From Podocnemis expansa (taxonomy: Eukaryota; Chordata; Testudines; Podocnemididae), in NCBI GenBank assembly GCA_007922195.1, contig ML681971.1:4320505-4384504 (forward strand): a DNA stretch of 64,000 nt, written 5' to 3'. Position numbers and translations under genes: made by a program. A model generated the notes under the pieces. That model saw only the letters and a program-made list of their open reading frames with translations. It searched no databases and had not been told where the DNA came from. Within the stretch, counting starts at the first letter, position 1. Each line of letters starts with the position of its first letter. Of the stretch, positions 1 to 12,270 are shown piece after piece.

Positions 1-384
1 GAGCCCCTTGCATAGTTAGTTCTTATATGCGGACGGTGATCCCCTCATCAGAACAGACGCAGCACAGCCCTTTGCTCATACAATAAGGGGATGTTTTGTT
101 ACCCTGCCACTAACATTACAGTGCATTGTGACCCAGTACCAGCCCAAGAGGTCATTTGGGAAAAGCATCCCAGCATGACAAGCAGCTAGGCCGAGTGGCT
201 GAGCTCGTGCAAATACAGTTTGGTCTTGAAGTCTTTGCCCCTCCCTCCCAGCTAGTTCAACAGGGCAGAGCTCCTCAGACCCTGCTTACTTCCAGGCTGG
301 AGAAGAGAAGACTGAATGAAAACAGTTTTCAAGCACATGAAAGATTGTTACATGGAGGTGGGAGAAAAACTCTTCTCTAGCCTC
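1..384. other. Unexplained, no gene seen
   Basis: No protein similarity, RNA gene or recognised repeat. The only open frame is 74 codons with no recognisable domain. Confidence 0.5.
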
Positions 385-640
385 TGAGGTTGCAATGGGC
401 TCAAACTGAAGCAAATGTGGTTTAGGTTGGACATTGGAAAAACTTCCCACTGTCAGGGCAGTTAATCACTTGAAGAAAGTGACTAGGGAGGTTGAAGAAT
501 CTCCATCACTGGAGACTGTTAAGGGTAGGTCAGACAAATAACTGTCAGGGATTGTCTAGACTTGATAATACTTGGCTCTGCTCTGCAATCCTGGGGACTA
601 GAAGAGCTCATGAGGTCTCTGCAAGTCCCACACATTGGTG
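385..640 (+). mobile_element. CR1: CR1 LINE, 3'-end fragment
   Basis: The stretch follows the typical end of CR1 ORF2 and its short 3' UTR: a degenerate 'ggtttaggttggacatt..gaaaaacttcc' segment, then 'gaatctccatcactggag', then a decayed 'ggactagaagagctcatgaggtctct' tail. The reading frame is broken and no intact 3' octamer remains, so this is an old 5'-truncated copy. Confidence 0.85.
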
Positions 641-3294
641 ATTCTTTGACGTGGAGACACAGGGGCTGCATGGTGGGGGGCGATCCCTCCCCTATCCGCT
701 CTGGCTTCTGTGAGGCAGAGCTATTTTGCGAGTGACTGATTGAGTGAGAGCAGCATCATGTACCTCCTACAGAGCTAGAGAGCCACCCAGCAACAGCCCC
801 CCCAGCCCTGCATCTCCTGGGGTTCATCAGGCCAAGTCCGCAGATCTGCATGGCCACGTCTGCGGTGACCCGGCACAGCCAAGCACTTGCCATCTGCCCC
901 TGCTGAACACTGGAGGCGAGTACCATGCCCAGCTCCCTGGGTTGGAGGGGTGCTGAGGAAAAGCATCCTTTTCCTCTTGGGGAGCAGCAGGGCCTCATAC
1001 TGCCCTCTCATTTCTTCCCAGCATCACCAGCCCCAAAAGTCCAACACTGCTGAGTCAGCCCCCAAAAATCATGAGATGGGAAAACTGCCCTGGCAGCCTT
1101 TGAGCACAGCCCAGGCCCTGCTTCCTTCCCCTGCCAAGGGCAGGAGATGTGCGAGTGCCAGGCTGGAGTCTGTGGGGCGTATGAAACGGCTGAAAAGGGG
1201 GCAGGGCAGCAGGGAGCCTGTGTAGGTGACTAGAGAGCAAGTGTGAAGAATTGGGATGGGGGTGGAGGGTAATATATAAGAAAAAGCCCTGAATATCAGG
1301 AATGTCCCTATGTTACCCTAGCTATATGGGTCATGAACTGTGTGGCAGAGGAGCAGGGAGCCTGGAGGGCAGGAAAGGTGATTGTGGTTCTATCCTTTCA
1401 ATGCCTCAGTGCCCCTCGGGGGGTGGTATGGGGAAGACCAACTGCTTCTGGATGACTCTGTAGATAAAGGGGGCTTAGGTGGTATCCATTGCTTGAGCTA
1501 GCTCTAGACATGGGTGGGGGCATTTACTCTCTGCCGACACATGGCCCAATTTCTCATTGGCATGAAACCTTTGGGCCAGTGGGAGCTGCGCTGCTTCGCC
1601 CAAGTGAGGAACCAACCCGTGGTCTTCAGGTGACCCAATCCCACTTCCTCAGGCAAGCTGGGTTCACCTCCAGTTCCTTCTCCTCCACTCCAGGCCAGTA
1701 ACCCCAGCTCCAGAAGTTTCTTTTGGAGCTGCAGCCACATTGCACCCCTTCCCCTCTTTGGTGTCTTTTTGCAGCTCTGTGCCCTATTGCCATGCCCCCA
1801 TGGCTGGACAAAGAGGCACCGGAGCCTCATTCAAAGCTGAAGTTTCATCAGTGTAATTCCTGTGGTATTTTTCTCCCCATATTCATACATATACAGGACA
1901 TGTTTGCTTCTCTGACCGTTTCTCCCCACTGGACAGGTCCCTTAGCGTCATCTTCCACCAATGACTTCTCACCCATCCTTCTCTCTCAGTAGTGTCATAG
2001 AGTCCAGCTGCCATCACAAATCTATTGAAATGGAAGATTTTAACAAGATCTCATCTCCGGCTCCTGTGATAGCAGGCACACAGCACAGAGCTCGGTAGAC
2101 TACCCCTTAGAACTGGCATCCCACAATAAGGGCAGCAGAAGGCACTGTTTGGCCCAGAACTCATTTCCAAAGGCTGGACTGCAGAGCAAAACTGTTGCTG
2201 ACTGATGGCTGCTGAGTGGCCCCTCTGGAGCTGGATGGTGTGTACAAGAAAGTGGCTTGTCTGTTGCTTAAAGCACTTGACAGAATGGCAGGAGCCCTGG
2301 GATATATTCTCCCGTTGAGCTCCTGGATGGCTTCACTTTCTCTGGGCTTTGGTTTCCCCATCCACGCCATGGGACTGAGATCATATGCTTCTGGGTGAAT
2401 GATCAGTAGATGAGGAAAGGAGCTAAGTGCTGTTCCTCTTGGAGGATGCTTTAAAACTCTTGACTAACAGAGACCTGTGATTTGGGTTGCCTCATTCTTC
2501 ATGTGGCCAGTTTGAAACCCTCATTTTCAGAGGGTGGGTGCTTAGTGATTTCCAAAACTCAGGCTCCTGTAGGTTGTCTAAGGTCAGGCACTAAGACTTG
2601 GCCATCTGGAAGCCTAGTTGCATCTGAAAATCTTGGCCCTTATTTGTCAGTGACTTTGCTTGCCCCAGTTCACCTCCTAGAAGACAAATTCCCACAGCCT
2701 ATCTGCCGTAGATGAAGGGCTTCATGGGTCACGGATGCTAGAGAGATGGGCACCATCTTGGTCGAGGGAAAGGGTGAGGATGCTGGTAGAGCTGCCACAT
2801 CTAAACAGACCTCCAGCGTTCTCACATGCATCCCCATTTACTGCCACTAAATTCAGCCTCTGAATTTCCAGGTAGAATTAGGCCTTGGGCTCTGCCTGAG
2901 CATTTGAATGTCAAGAAGGGGAAAGGAGTTGGATTTATTAACTTGGGCCTAATGACTGGGCCACAGAGTCCAAATTTACAAGTAATTTGTTTATATCTGA
3001 TCCAGTTTAGATATCCCCAGTGCAGAGTTTCATGTAGATAAATCAAACTGGTTTCTTTAGCATTTATTAGTGTGATTTACAGCACTGCGACTTGCTGCCG
3101 AAAACAATGGCTCACAGCACAGCAATGGCTTGGATAGCTGAACCTGAATCATCCTGACACAAACTGGCCTCTTGGCTCTGGAGAGCCTGGTTTAGCTGCT
3201 GCTCTTGGTGTTCGGAATCCCTGGGGTCTGTCTGGTAATAATGCAAACGCCTGGCATGGCCACAGCACCCCAGACCTGAGGAGCAAGGACTTTA
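641..3294. other. Unexplained 2.6 kb, no gene seen
   Basis: Open frames reach only 112 codons, on both strands, with no recognisable domain and no splice-flanked conserved block. A possible short repeat remnant lies near 1265-1330 ('caggaatgtccctatgtta'), resembling the end of a common reptile repeat, but I cannot place it securely. Confidence 0.45.
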
Positions 3295-3435
3295 TGAACA
3301 CATATGCAGCCTTGCAATACCCTATCAGGCTTGGTATATAGATGGGGAAACTGAGGTACAGAGCAATGAAGTGACATGCTCAAGGCTGCAAAGGGAGAAG
3401 GGGAACCAAGGAGTTCTGGCTGTGGTCTTGCTCTC
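3295..3435 (-). mobile_element. MIR: MIR-like SINE remnant
   Basis: 'gatggggaaactgaggtaca' followed by 'gaagtgacatgctcaaggctgc' is the antisense of the conserved MIR 3' half. The tRNA-like head is too decayed to define. Confidence 0.7.
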
Positions 3436-3928
3436 TGAAACTAGGCTTGATGGCAGAGGAACTCTTTCCTACAGTGTGCGATGCCTCAATTCTGGGCCTG
3501 TATCACAGTGTGCCCACCACTCACATCACCCTGTGTGTCAATGTGACATGCTGCAAAGCGGCCCTCCTCTCTGGTTCCTCCTGCAGCAGTCTGCCCCTCA
3601 CCGGGTCTTTCATGGCTCAGGCCCATAAACTCAGTCCCCTTCTGGAGCAACAGAAGGTCCAGTCAAAAGTCTAAACTAATTGTCCCCATAACAATTCTTC
3701 CACCCCCTTGGTCACCATGCTCGTGTTCTTCTGGTTCTTACTTCTCACATGAGCCTCACCTGCTCCCTCATCATGGTTTGAACACCCTTGCTAGGGCTGG
3801 GAAGGAAACCCAGACCCCAATCTGCTCTAGGTCCAGCCCAGGTAGGGCTGCCAACTTTCTAATGGCTGAAAGCTGAACACCCATCTCATCTCTTCTCAAG
3901 GACTCCTTGTTTGTTTCACTGACCTGTT

Positions 3929-4460
3929 GAACCCCGGGTTCACGATGTAACTGCGATGGACCAGCAACACCCACCAATGAGACGGATACCAGTTCAAGTA
4001 AACAAAAAAAACCCCTACTTTTATAGTGATACCATAAACACCTGTGACCAATTAACAATGTGGAGCAGGAAAGTCTATGTAAAACACTTATAACCAACTA
4101 ACAGTGTGGAACAACAAAGTCTATGTAAAACACTTATAACCTAACAACAGTATGGAGCAAGAAAGTCTATATAAAACACCTATAACCAAACAACAGGATG
4201 AAGCATGAAAGTCTATGCAAAACACTTACAACCAACTAAAATACTTATAGCCAAATAACAGTATGGAGCAATAACCTACAAGAGGGTGGCCATAATAAGT
4301 CAAGGACTTTTCTGGTCTTTTACTGCCTCAGCATTGGTATAGGCACTGATCAGCCCACCCGACACGTATTTACCAATGGCTCAAAGCCATTCCTCCTTGC
4401 TAGCTAAGAAGGGTGGGCGGCAGAATGAAGGAGTCAGATGAGATAAACTAAACTCCCACA
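3929..4460 (-). mobile_element. LTR-like unit A with tandem-repeat U3
   Basis: Read on the minus strand, a purine tract (4470-4461) is followed by TG at 4460-4459. Then come about four 46-bp tandem repeats, a TATAAAA box (4025-4019) and a terminal segment ending ..TTCAACA near 3930. This order, polypurine tract then U3 with repeated enhancer-like units then TATA, is that of a retroviral-type 3' LTR. I see no AATAAA and no coding sequence for gag, pol or env beside it. The left boundary is approximate. It could instead be another promoter-bearing repeat. Confidence 0.4.
4031..4274. repeat. 46-bp tandem repeat array
   Basis: Successive units begin 'gtctatgtaaaacacttata' or a close variant at 4073, 4119, 4165 and 4211, an exact 46-bp period. 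Partial units lie at 4031-4072 and about 4240-4274. Units differ by several substitutions, so the array is not freshly expanded. Confidence 0.9.
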
Positions 4461-4689
4461 CTCCCCCCGTGTATGCTGGGGGAATTTGGGGACAGCAGTT
4501 TAGAGCAGAAGTGGAGTAATAAACAACTTTACAATCAAAAATGCAAAATACAAATGACTAATGAACATATGATGAAATAACAATCTATGCTAGGCAATGA
4601 ACATCTATATCATGAAAAGATTATGCAGGATACAGGGGGAATAATAAACAGCTACACAAACTATACAAAACTCAAATAAGGAAGCTACA
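4461..4689. other. AT-rich stretch between LTR-like units
   Basis: AT-rich sequence with no open frame of note. If unit A is a 3' LTR, this is what remains of an internal region. No retroviral coding motif is visible. Confidence 0.35.
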
Positions 4690-5138
4690 ATAACAGACTA
4701 TACAGAATTGGTACCAGAAAGAAGAATTAAGAGAGGTAGGAGGCTTTTATTGATTTATAATACCTGTCTGAGCACCGTAGTGGAACCCAAAGCGAGGAGG
4801 CAGACCAGCTGCAACATCCCAGTACTTAAATCGTTCGGCCGGCAATTCGTGTACACCCCAAAAAAGAAAAAAAAAGATCTCATGGGTGGGTGCTCCCTGT
4901 CTCAGTCGGGGGATCAGTCCGACCGGGTCGCGACGTGCCCTTTAGCATTCGAGGGTGGGAGAACACAAGCTAGCTGAGACAGGGGATTTAAATAGAATTT
5001 TGCACAGCCAGAGTAAAAATAGCCAATTGGGAGTGGGATTGTGGTCAGGACCAATGATGGAACTGAGACCCCAGACAATGACCCCTCCTTCGTGGTGACG
5101 GGGGTGCCGAGAAACTGTTCAGGGGGGATAGGAACTCA
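4690..5138 (-). mobile_element. LTR-like unit B
   Basis: On the minus strand a purine tract (5149-5139) is followed by TG (5138-5137) and a U3-like segment. A TATA-like ATTTAAAT lies at 4993-4986 and AATAAA at 4751-4746, followed by pyrimidine-rich sequence. TATA-to-AATAAA spacing of about 240 bp implies a long R region. It does not resemble unit A, so the two are not an LTR pair from one provirus. The left end, near 4690-4710, is uncertain, and the two halves of the assignment rest on signal order only. Confidence 0.45.
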
Positions 5139-5184
5139 CCCCCCTTCTTGCTGACACAAAGCTAGTCGGAAGAAACTCACACAG

Positions 5185-5310
5185 GAGATTGAGGCCCATC
5201 AGGGGAGATCGATCCTTAACACTCTTCCCCTTGAGCTGGATAGCTGGGAGATGAGACCCATCAGGGGAGATAGATATTTAACACTCCTCCCTGTGAGCTC
5301 CATAGTCTAG
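5185..5310. repeat. Two-copy direct repeat, ~62-bp period
   Basis: 'cccatcaggggagat' plus 'taacactc' occurs at 5195 and again at 5257. The copies continue through similar 'ttgagct' and 'gtgagct' segments. It lies just outside the purine tract of LTR-like unit B and may be part of its internal end. Confidence 0.75.
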
Positions 5311-5370
5311 AAGGCTACGTTGGAGGGGGCGGGGGGGCCATTATGTCTGCCATGTCTGTTGACATGACCT

Positions 5371-5396
5371 AGACTAACACAGCTGCCCCTTTGGAA
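5371..5396 (-). repeat. Terminal fragment of palindromic repeat family P
   Basis: 'ctagactaacacagctgccc' plus 'ctttggaa' matches the conserved outer end of the repeat family seen in full near 41181, 48710 and elsewhere in this window. Confidence 0.6.
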
Positions 5397-6785
5397 TATA
5401 GGTACCTGGACTTAGTACGGGGACAGTACCCATCTCCTTGACATCTGGTAGTGCTAGGCCCAGGGACCCTGCATTTTGTAGCCAGTCTTGCCTCTTCCAC
5501 TGCACTGCTGCTTCCCGGGGCCACTTCCTACATCCCAGCACCTTGGGCCCAGGCACCCTGTGCGGCATGGGCACTCTTGACTTACAGGCCTCTAACTTTT
5601 CCCTTCTCTGTCAGACTAATAACTTTCCTGCCCCTCTCAGGCGAAGCCTCTTTCACATGTTTCATCTGCTGCCTTCTCCAGGAAGAGAGGGTCCTCTTTC
5701 CACCTCCCTCCTGGGCCTTCTTGGCAGCCTCCCTGAGCTCGCCGCTCTTGGGTCCACCCTTTCGAAGCTGGGTTACTAATGCTCATGCCCCTGCTGTACC
5801 ACTGCCAGCTGGGACTAGCTTAAGTCACAGGCCAGGCTGGAATGCCTGCCTCAAAAGGACAGCCCACCTGCACAGCCCCCCTGGCTAATGCCCATTGCTC
5901 CCTTGGTAGGGGGTAGCCTTGAACCTCAGTGCAGGAGTGGAGCCTGGCTGTCCTGCAAGGAGCACTGGGATGTAATTGCAGCTTAGAGCATCACAGTTCC
6001 TCCTCTGGTTCCTTCTTGCTCTGGGGGCAGCAAATCACTTCCCAATGAGAAGCTCCATAGTGAGCATGGCCAGAGCTAAACTGACTCCCTTCTTCTCCAG
6101 GTTGCTCTCCCACTTCCCACCCACCCAGCATGCAGGACCTGTTCTCTGCATGCCTTGAGGCCAGGCCTCTATAGCCATGCTGGGGAGTAGGGTGGCCTCA
6201 TCCTCCCTGCTGTGCTTGCCTAGGGGTTCATTATTTGTATATTACAGTCCCGTCCGGGGTGCAAAATGAACAAGGATCCAGGTGCAGTCAGTAGTCTGGC
6301 AAGGGCAGCTGGGTGCAGAGGTCAGCCAGGCTGAACATGGCTAAGCTGTGACAATCCAGAGGCAAGCCCATTTGTAATGGTTCAGTGAATGTGTGGATCA
6401 GAGCAGCTGCAGCTGTACCAGTGAAGGAGGACATGGGACATGGGCTGGAGAAATCACAAGACTCCGAATGGTGAAGAGGCCCAAAGGTCCTGTGCGCAGG
6501 GGCAACATGATTTGGTTCACATCCACACAGGTCTGGTGATGGTTTTCCCCAGGAACTAAAATGGGGCAGGGCACTTGAATTTACAGCGGATGCGTGAGGG
6601 CCAATGAGGTGTGTGACTGGGGGCTTGCAGGGGGTGTGTGTCTGTATGGCACCACAGTAAAAATTGAAAAGTGTTTCATGACCATTTTATTAGACTGTCA
6701 CACAAAGTTGGCTACTCAAGCCTTCAGTGAAACACTACATCTACATCTCTCAGAGTTTTTTGCTTTACAAAGCTCTTTTAAAACT
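5397..6785. other. Unexplained 1.4 kb, no gene seen
   Basis: A pyrimidine-rich stretch leaves two overlapping plus-strand open frames (145 and 113 codons, 5438-5888). Neither resembles a known protein, and both exist because T and C richness removes stop codons. Confidence 0.4.
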
Positions 6786-7865
6786 AGGTGACTGGGCAAC
6801 AAAATGGCAAATGAAATTCAATGTTGATAGATACAAAGTAATGCACATTTGAAAACAGAATCCCAACTATACATATAAAATGATGGGGTTTAACTCAGCT
6901 GTTACCACTCACGAAAGAGATCTTGGAGACCATTGTGAATAATTCTCTGAAAAATTCTGTTCAGTGTACACTGGCAGGCACAAAAGCTAATTGCATGTTA
7001 GGAACCATTAGGCAAGGAAAGGGATAGATAATAAAACAGAATATATCATAATGCCACTATATATATCCAAGGTAATCCCACATCTTGACTACTGCATGCA
7101 GATCTGCTTGCCCCATCTGGAAATATATATATATTGGAATTGAAAAAAGTATACGAAAGGGCAACTAAAATGATTAGGGGTATGGAACAGCTTCCATCTG
7201 AGGAGAGCTTAATAAAACTGGGGCTTTTCAGCTTGGAAAAGAAATGACTAAGGAGAGCTGTGATGAAGGTCTATAACAGGGGTGGCCAAACCTATGGAAC
7301 TCAAGAGCCACACAAGTTGATTATTAAACCTTCAAGAGCCACGCTGAGGCATATAGCTATATATTTTTACCTACTAAATTGATTTGCTGATGTTCTTCTG
7401 TGAGTCCTATGGAGAAAGCAAATACAGAAAGCTATTTAATACTTTACCTAACACAAGAATTAGGTGCCCCCCCCCAATGAAATAATAGACAGCAGGTTTA
7501 AAACAAACAACAGGAAATATTTCTTCCCATAACACACAGTCAACCAGTCTAATTCTTTGCCAGAGGCTGTTGGGAAGGCCAAGAGTATAACACGATTCAA
7601 AAAAGAGTTAGAGAACTTTATGGAGAATAGGTCCATCAATGGTATTAAGTGGGATGGGCAGGGATGGATGCAATACAATGCTCTGAAAGATTCCTAGTCA
7701 TCTTTTGTCAGAAGCTGGGATTAGATGATAGGGAATGGATAGCTCCATGACTGCCTGTTCTGTTTTTCCCTCTGAAGCACCTGACATTGGCCATTGTCAG
7801 AAGAAGGGTTACTGGGCTAGATGGACATTGGTCTGACACACTATGGCCATTCTCATGCTTTTATG
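6786..7865 (+). mobile_element. CR1: Old CR1 LINE, RT C-terminal part and 3' end, interrupted
   Basis: Decayed ORF2 C-terminal sequence reads through the segment 'gggcaacaaaatggcaaatg', a 'catcttgactactgcatgca' segment (HLDYCMQ-like) and a KMIRGMEQ-like segment. It resumes at 7437 and ends in the 3' UTR 'cctctgaagcacctgacatt' followed by 'actgggctagatggacattg'. Several stops and frameshifts are present. A hAT fragment splits it at 7277-7436. It is the same subfamily as the copies at 40601-41640 (minus) and 53835-57520 (plus). Confidence 0.88.
7277..7436 (+). mobile_element. hAT-like fragment, CAGGGGTGGCCAAAC family
   Basis: Starts with the terminal sequence CAGGGGTGGCCAAAC and continues 'ggaactcaagagccacac', matching one end of the element at 32227-32851. 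The other terminal repeat and the duplicate target are missing, so only one end of the element is here. Confidence 0.65.
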
Positions 7866-9272
7866 TAAATTTAATTAAAACATACAAATGTTTAGTACTG
7901 AAACTGTCCAAGGTAACACCTCTCAAGATAGTGACGATGTGAGATAATGACCTCGGCAAATAAAGCATATTTTAAAACTTGGCCTACTAGCAAATATCTA
8001 TTTCTATATGGTTCCTAGTCACAAATCTGGCATTCTGGAGAAAAGTCACTAAAACACAGTTCAACAAGCAAATGGTCCTTTACAATGCCCCTCCCTCCAC
8101 TATACCCCACTCACTGTGGGAGGACCACAGTTCAAAGGTGCTTTCGCATGAGTTCACCTCCCATCGCAGAGAGGACGGGGAAAGAAGGCACCTTTTTCAT
8201 TCCTCCAGCAGCTTGCCACTCATTCTGGTCACTGTTGTTTGTCGTGTTGTTCACTCCATTACTCTTGTGGATGGCCTACACCATCTCCTTCTGCTGTCAG
8301 CTACCTCCACTATGACCTGATCTCTGGGAGTAGGTCTCTGAGGTTCCACAGCTCTCAAATTTCAGGTCTCAGTGGGGGAAGTTATGATGCAGGCTAGCAG
8401 TCTCTCTACAGAAACTCTGCAGGGCACGGTAACACTGACTGTTCCACAGCATGTCTAAACCCAATTATCAGTGATATCAGCTATAATGGTCACTTAAAAT
8501 GACAAAAGACTGTATGGTGCCTAGCTAAGAGCTACAAGCACTATTTGACTAGCCCAACCCTTGTTAAAAGATAGAACTGATTACTGGCTTGTAACTCTTA
8601 GGCAGAAACCACACCACCAAGGAAAACACCTCTCTCCTCCCCAACTCGTCCTCTCTCTCAACTGAAAATTGATCTGGCATCTGAACCCCCTGCTTAGTGA
8701 GTTCATTTCATACACTTAACAGAGCAACAGATCTACAGTGCTCAGGATGGGAAAATCTTGAGCGTTGGGATTTGTATTTTGCTTCCAAGTTTGGCTGAAA
8801 GACTCCCAGGAATGCAAGAGGAGTGCAGGAGGCAGCAGATGTCATATTGATGATGACCAGTAGCCTGTGGGACATTCAGACCCCAGAAGGGGAGAGGTGT
8901 GAGCATGACCCTCCTATGTCATGAGAAAGGCAGACCACCACTGGTTGGTGTAACCACCAGCAGGGGCACTAGAGGAGAGCTAGCTATGCTGCACCCAAAC
9001 ATGGGGGCACTCTTCCATGGGGGTGGGGGCACAAAAGAGGGAAAATCCCCAAATGCTGCATTTTTTGGTGTTACTTTTTCACTCCAAATGAAAAAGAGAA
9101 AGGTCAGCTCACTTTCCCCAGAAATCTTTGGAACAGGAAATATTTTTGGCATTTCTCAGAAGAAACAGTGGGTGTTTTCTGCTGTGAAATAGTCCTGCCT
9201 CCCCCCTGTGATCATGAAACCTGCAAAAAACTGGTTTTAATGACTAGATTGCTGCCCATGTGCAGTCATCAA
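7866..9272. other. Unexplained 1.4 kb, no gene seen
   Basis: Open frames of 97 codons or fewer, with no domain. No repeat recognised. Confidence 0.45.
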
Positions 9273-9782
9273 GGCTATGTCCACACAAGACTTTTATTTT
9301 GAAACAATGACTGTTGTTTTGAAATAAAAGTTGTCATGTCCGAATGACGTTTCTTTATTTCAAAATGATGGGACCCCGTCATTTCGGAACAACAAAACCT
9401 AGGTTGTAGTCGAAATAGTGGTTATTTCAAAATGGTTGTTTCGAAATAACACCATTTGGACGTGTTATTTCAAAATAACAGTTATTTCGAAATAACACTT
9501 TTGCTCTTCTCCTTCCCAGAGTGCCTTCCTTCTTCTATATACTGGGTGGGGGCATGGCCCAGGGATGGGGCCATGTTGCCACACCTCGCATGCTGCCCCT
9601 CAACTGAAGCAAAATAGCAAGTCCTGTTTCCAGACATGCTATTTCTCTTTGAGGGTTTCCCTTATTTTGATTTAACGTTTGCTTATTTTGATTTAAGTTA
9701 TTTTGAAATAAGGATTTAATTTTGAAATAACTCATTTCGAAATAACTTATTTCAAAATAAGAGTTTATGTGTGAACATAGCC
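9273..9782. mobile_element. Harbinger-type MITE, TTTCGAAATAA family
   Basis: Terminal inverted repeats GGCTATGTCCACAC and GTGTGAACATAGCC enclose 510 bp with no coding sequence. Both arms are dominated by repeats of TTTCGAAATAA and its variants, which can fold on themselves. CAA flanks both ends (9270-9272 and 9783-9785), a 3-bp target duplication as expected for PIF/Harbinger. A GC-richer centre (about 9530-9620) separates the arms. Confidence 0.85.
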
Positions 9783-9785
9783 CAA

Positions 9786-12270
9786 GGGTCCCACACTACA
9801 TGGGCTGAGCATTATGGAGACCCAATCCAGGCATGCACTAAAGCTCATGCTTAGCTTTAAGCATATTCATCACATTGACTCTAATAGCACAATTCAATGA
9901 CTTCACATTGTCTGCACTTAATTTGTGTGGATCTGGATCAGAGTGCTCAGCCTGTGCCTGGTACAGGATTGAGTCCAGGGCTACACCTTTAGCTCTCAAG
10001 CAGCAGCGGTTTGGGGGGAACGTATCAATGTGCTGAGTCTTCAGATCAAGGGGGCTACAGAGAAGAGTGAGTGCGGGTCACAGGCTTCCCCAGGAATACC
10101 CCTGGAGCAATGCAGCTTCTCCATCATCCTTCACTTGGGGCATTATCTAGTTTGACCACTCACAATCTGGAGGATGAAGTACATTTGCTCAGACACACTT
10201 CCCAATAAGAATGACCCTGGGTCAATCGCATGCCATTCATGGATGACTCACAATCACAGCTAAGGGTTAAATTGTTTAATAGCCTATTTATAACAAACAA
10301 ACCTACCACTTCCAATGGCGAGTGCGACGAGGACTACAGAATTTCAGTACTGATGGGATCCAGCTCTACAACACTGGGCTATCTTTTTGCTCCCAGTTAT
10401 ACTAGTGAAAAATCAGATCTAAAATCCATTGACATGATCAGCATTAATGGGGATTTACTGGGTGAAGGGTCCCTCCCACTCTGCCTCAGTTTACTATGAA
10501 TCAGAGCAGGTATCCACTCAGCAGTAAATATGGTCTTCAGTTCAGGGCTGGGTGGGGAAAAGTGCTCATCGCACAAAGAGACATCTCCTAGCTCCTTCTG
10601 GCGTCAAAACAAAACAAAATTAATGATCTCCTCTGCGAGGAGGGAGACAGACACCTTCAGGGATTCGTCTTCATTTTTCAACCCTAATATCTTCTGTTTA
10701 ATCAGCTGGTTGCAATATCACCTTGTGAAATGTCATTAGCGGAAGGGCGGGAGGAGCTTGAGGGGGGGACCAGGAATGAGAATGACTCTCCTATGGAGAA
10801 GATGAGATACAAAGGATAAAAACCAGGTCCAGAACCTAGCTGTACAGATGACTTGGCTTCTGTGTTGCTTTCTGTCTTTATTAACAAGAGCTCTCATTTC
10901 TCCTGCTGCAGATTTGCTCCTGGAGCAACAGCTCTCATGCCACCCTGTAGGTCTGTAATGAATCCACAGACACCTGGGACTCCACAGTTGCCTCTCTGCT
11001 GTGGATTGGCCATGGGAATGCAGAGCCCCAGTTCAGGTGAGCCTGTTCTGGATGGACAGGCTCCTGTCACTGGAGATAATGGAAAGCCCTCCTCTGGCTG
11101 CTAGCAATACAGGGTATACCAAACACAGGTGAGCAGTTCTGCCAGAGGGCAGCAGTGCACAGACACAGACCACAGAGAAATCACTACAAGTATGGCTTCC
11201 AATCTCTTATGGATGGTATTAATTAATTTGGGGGCACCCTTTATAAGTGTGGGTGTCTTATAGGCACCTACACAAAAGTTACCTGCTTTTGAGTCTTACT
11301 GGTGGGAACTCACTGATGCAAACCTGGGTGCACTGGGGTCACAATTGCAGAGAGCAGGAACTGAGATGGTGACTATGTGCCAGCTGTCCCTGATCTCCAT
11401 GTTCCAGTAGCCAGTTCAGTGCTAAAAACCAGAGCCTCTGGCCTGCCAGGAAAGCCTAGAGGGATGCCAAGTTTTCTTCAGGGATGAATGAACATAAGGC
11501 CATGTCTACCCCACAGGTGGAACAGTCATTGTAGGTAGCCCACCTCCCCAAGAAAATGACCTCTACCCCCTTCCGTAAGTCTATACCCATAATCCCCATC
11601 TCCCTGTCTTCTACAGAATGCTGATTCTCTGGGCTAACCTTCTTGCAGCCTTTCCCTTTCAACTCCCTTCTATGCCCAAGGCCATCGGCCTGAAGATCAG
11701 CCTCTGCCAGGCCCACTCCAGGAGCATCTGGTACCCCTTGTGCCCTCTGCCAACAGGACTGTGGTATAAACTCCATCCTGAAGCTCTCTGCTGTCTCCCA
11801 CTCAGAGAAGGATGAGTAATTTCCTTCTCTCCTGTCAGCCACCTTCTCTGGACTTCCTCTTTTATAGAAATCACCCAGTACTTCCCCAAGCTAGGACTCA
11901 TCTTTCACTGGCCTGGCCCCTGTGCCAGCAGCAACCAGGTGTGGTAACTGGTCACTCAGGCCCACTGCAACTCTTCTGGTGCCTGGGCAAGATAAATGGT
12001 CCATCACATCCCACTCCACCAGTGGCAAAGTGATCAAAGGAGAAATGGGAGGAATGAGAAATGTTCCAGGTTTTTCAAAAAAGTGAAAAAAATGGAATGA
12101 AATAAAATTTCCCCCAATAATTCCTGGGGTTGGGGGTGTGGTAGGGGAGGAAGGAATGATCATCTTCCATTTGCAATGTACTTTTGACCTGCTCTGATTT
12201 CATGAGTGCTTTGAACTTTATACAGCTATATCAGAGAAGTTTATTTATATATCAAATTAAAATGCACTTA
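9786..12270. other. Unexplained 2.5 kb, no gene seen
   Basis: The longest open frame is 128 codons on the minus strand (11456-11842), with no recognisable domain. No repeat assigned with confidence. Confidence 0.45.

Noticed and set aside
4031..4274. CRISPR-like array
   Set aside because: The 46-bp period is a head-to-tail tandem repeat without unique spacers, in vertebrate DNA.
5438..5888. 113- and 145-codon frames that look hydrophobic
   Set aside because: Pyrimidine-rich DNA gives Leu/Ser/Pro-rich peptide in several frames. No homology, start or splice context.
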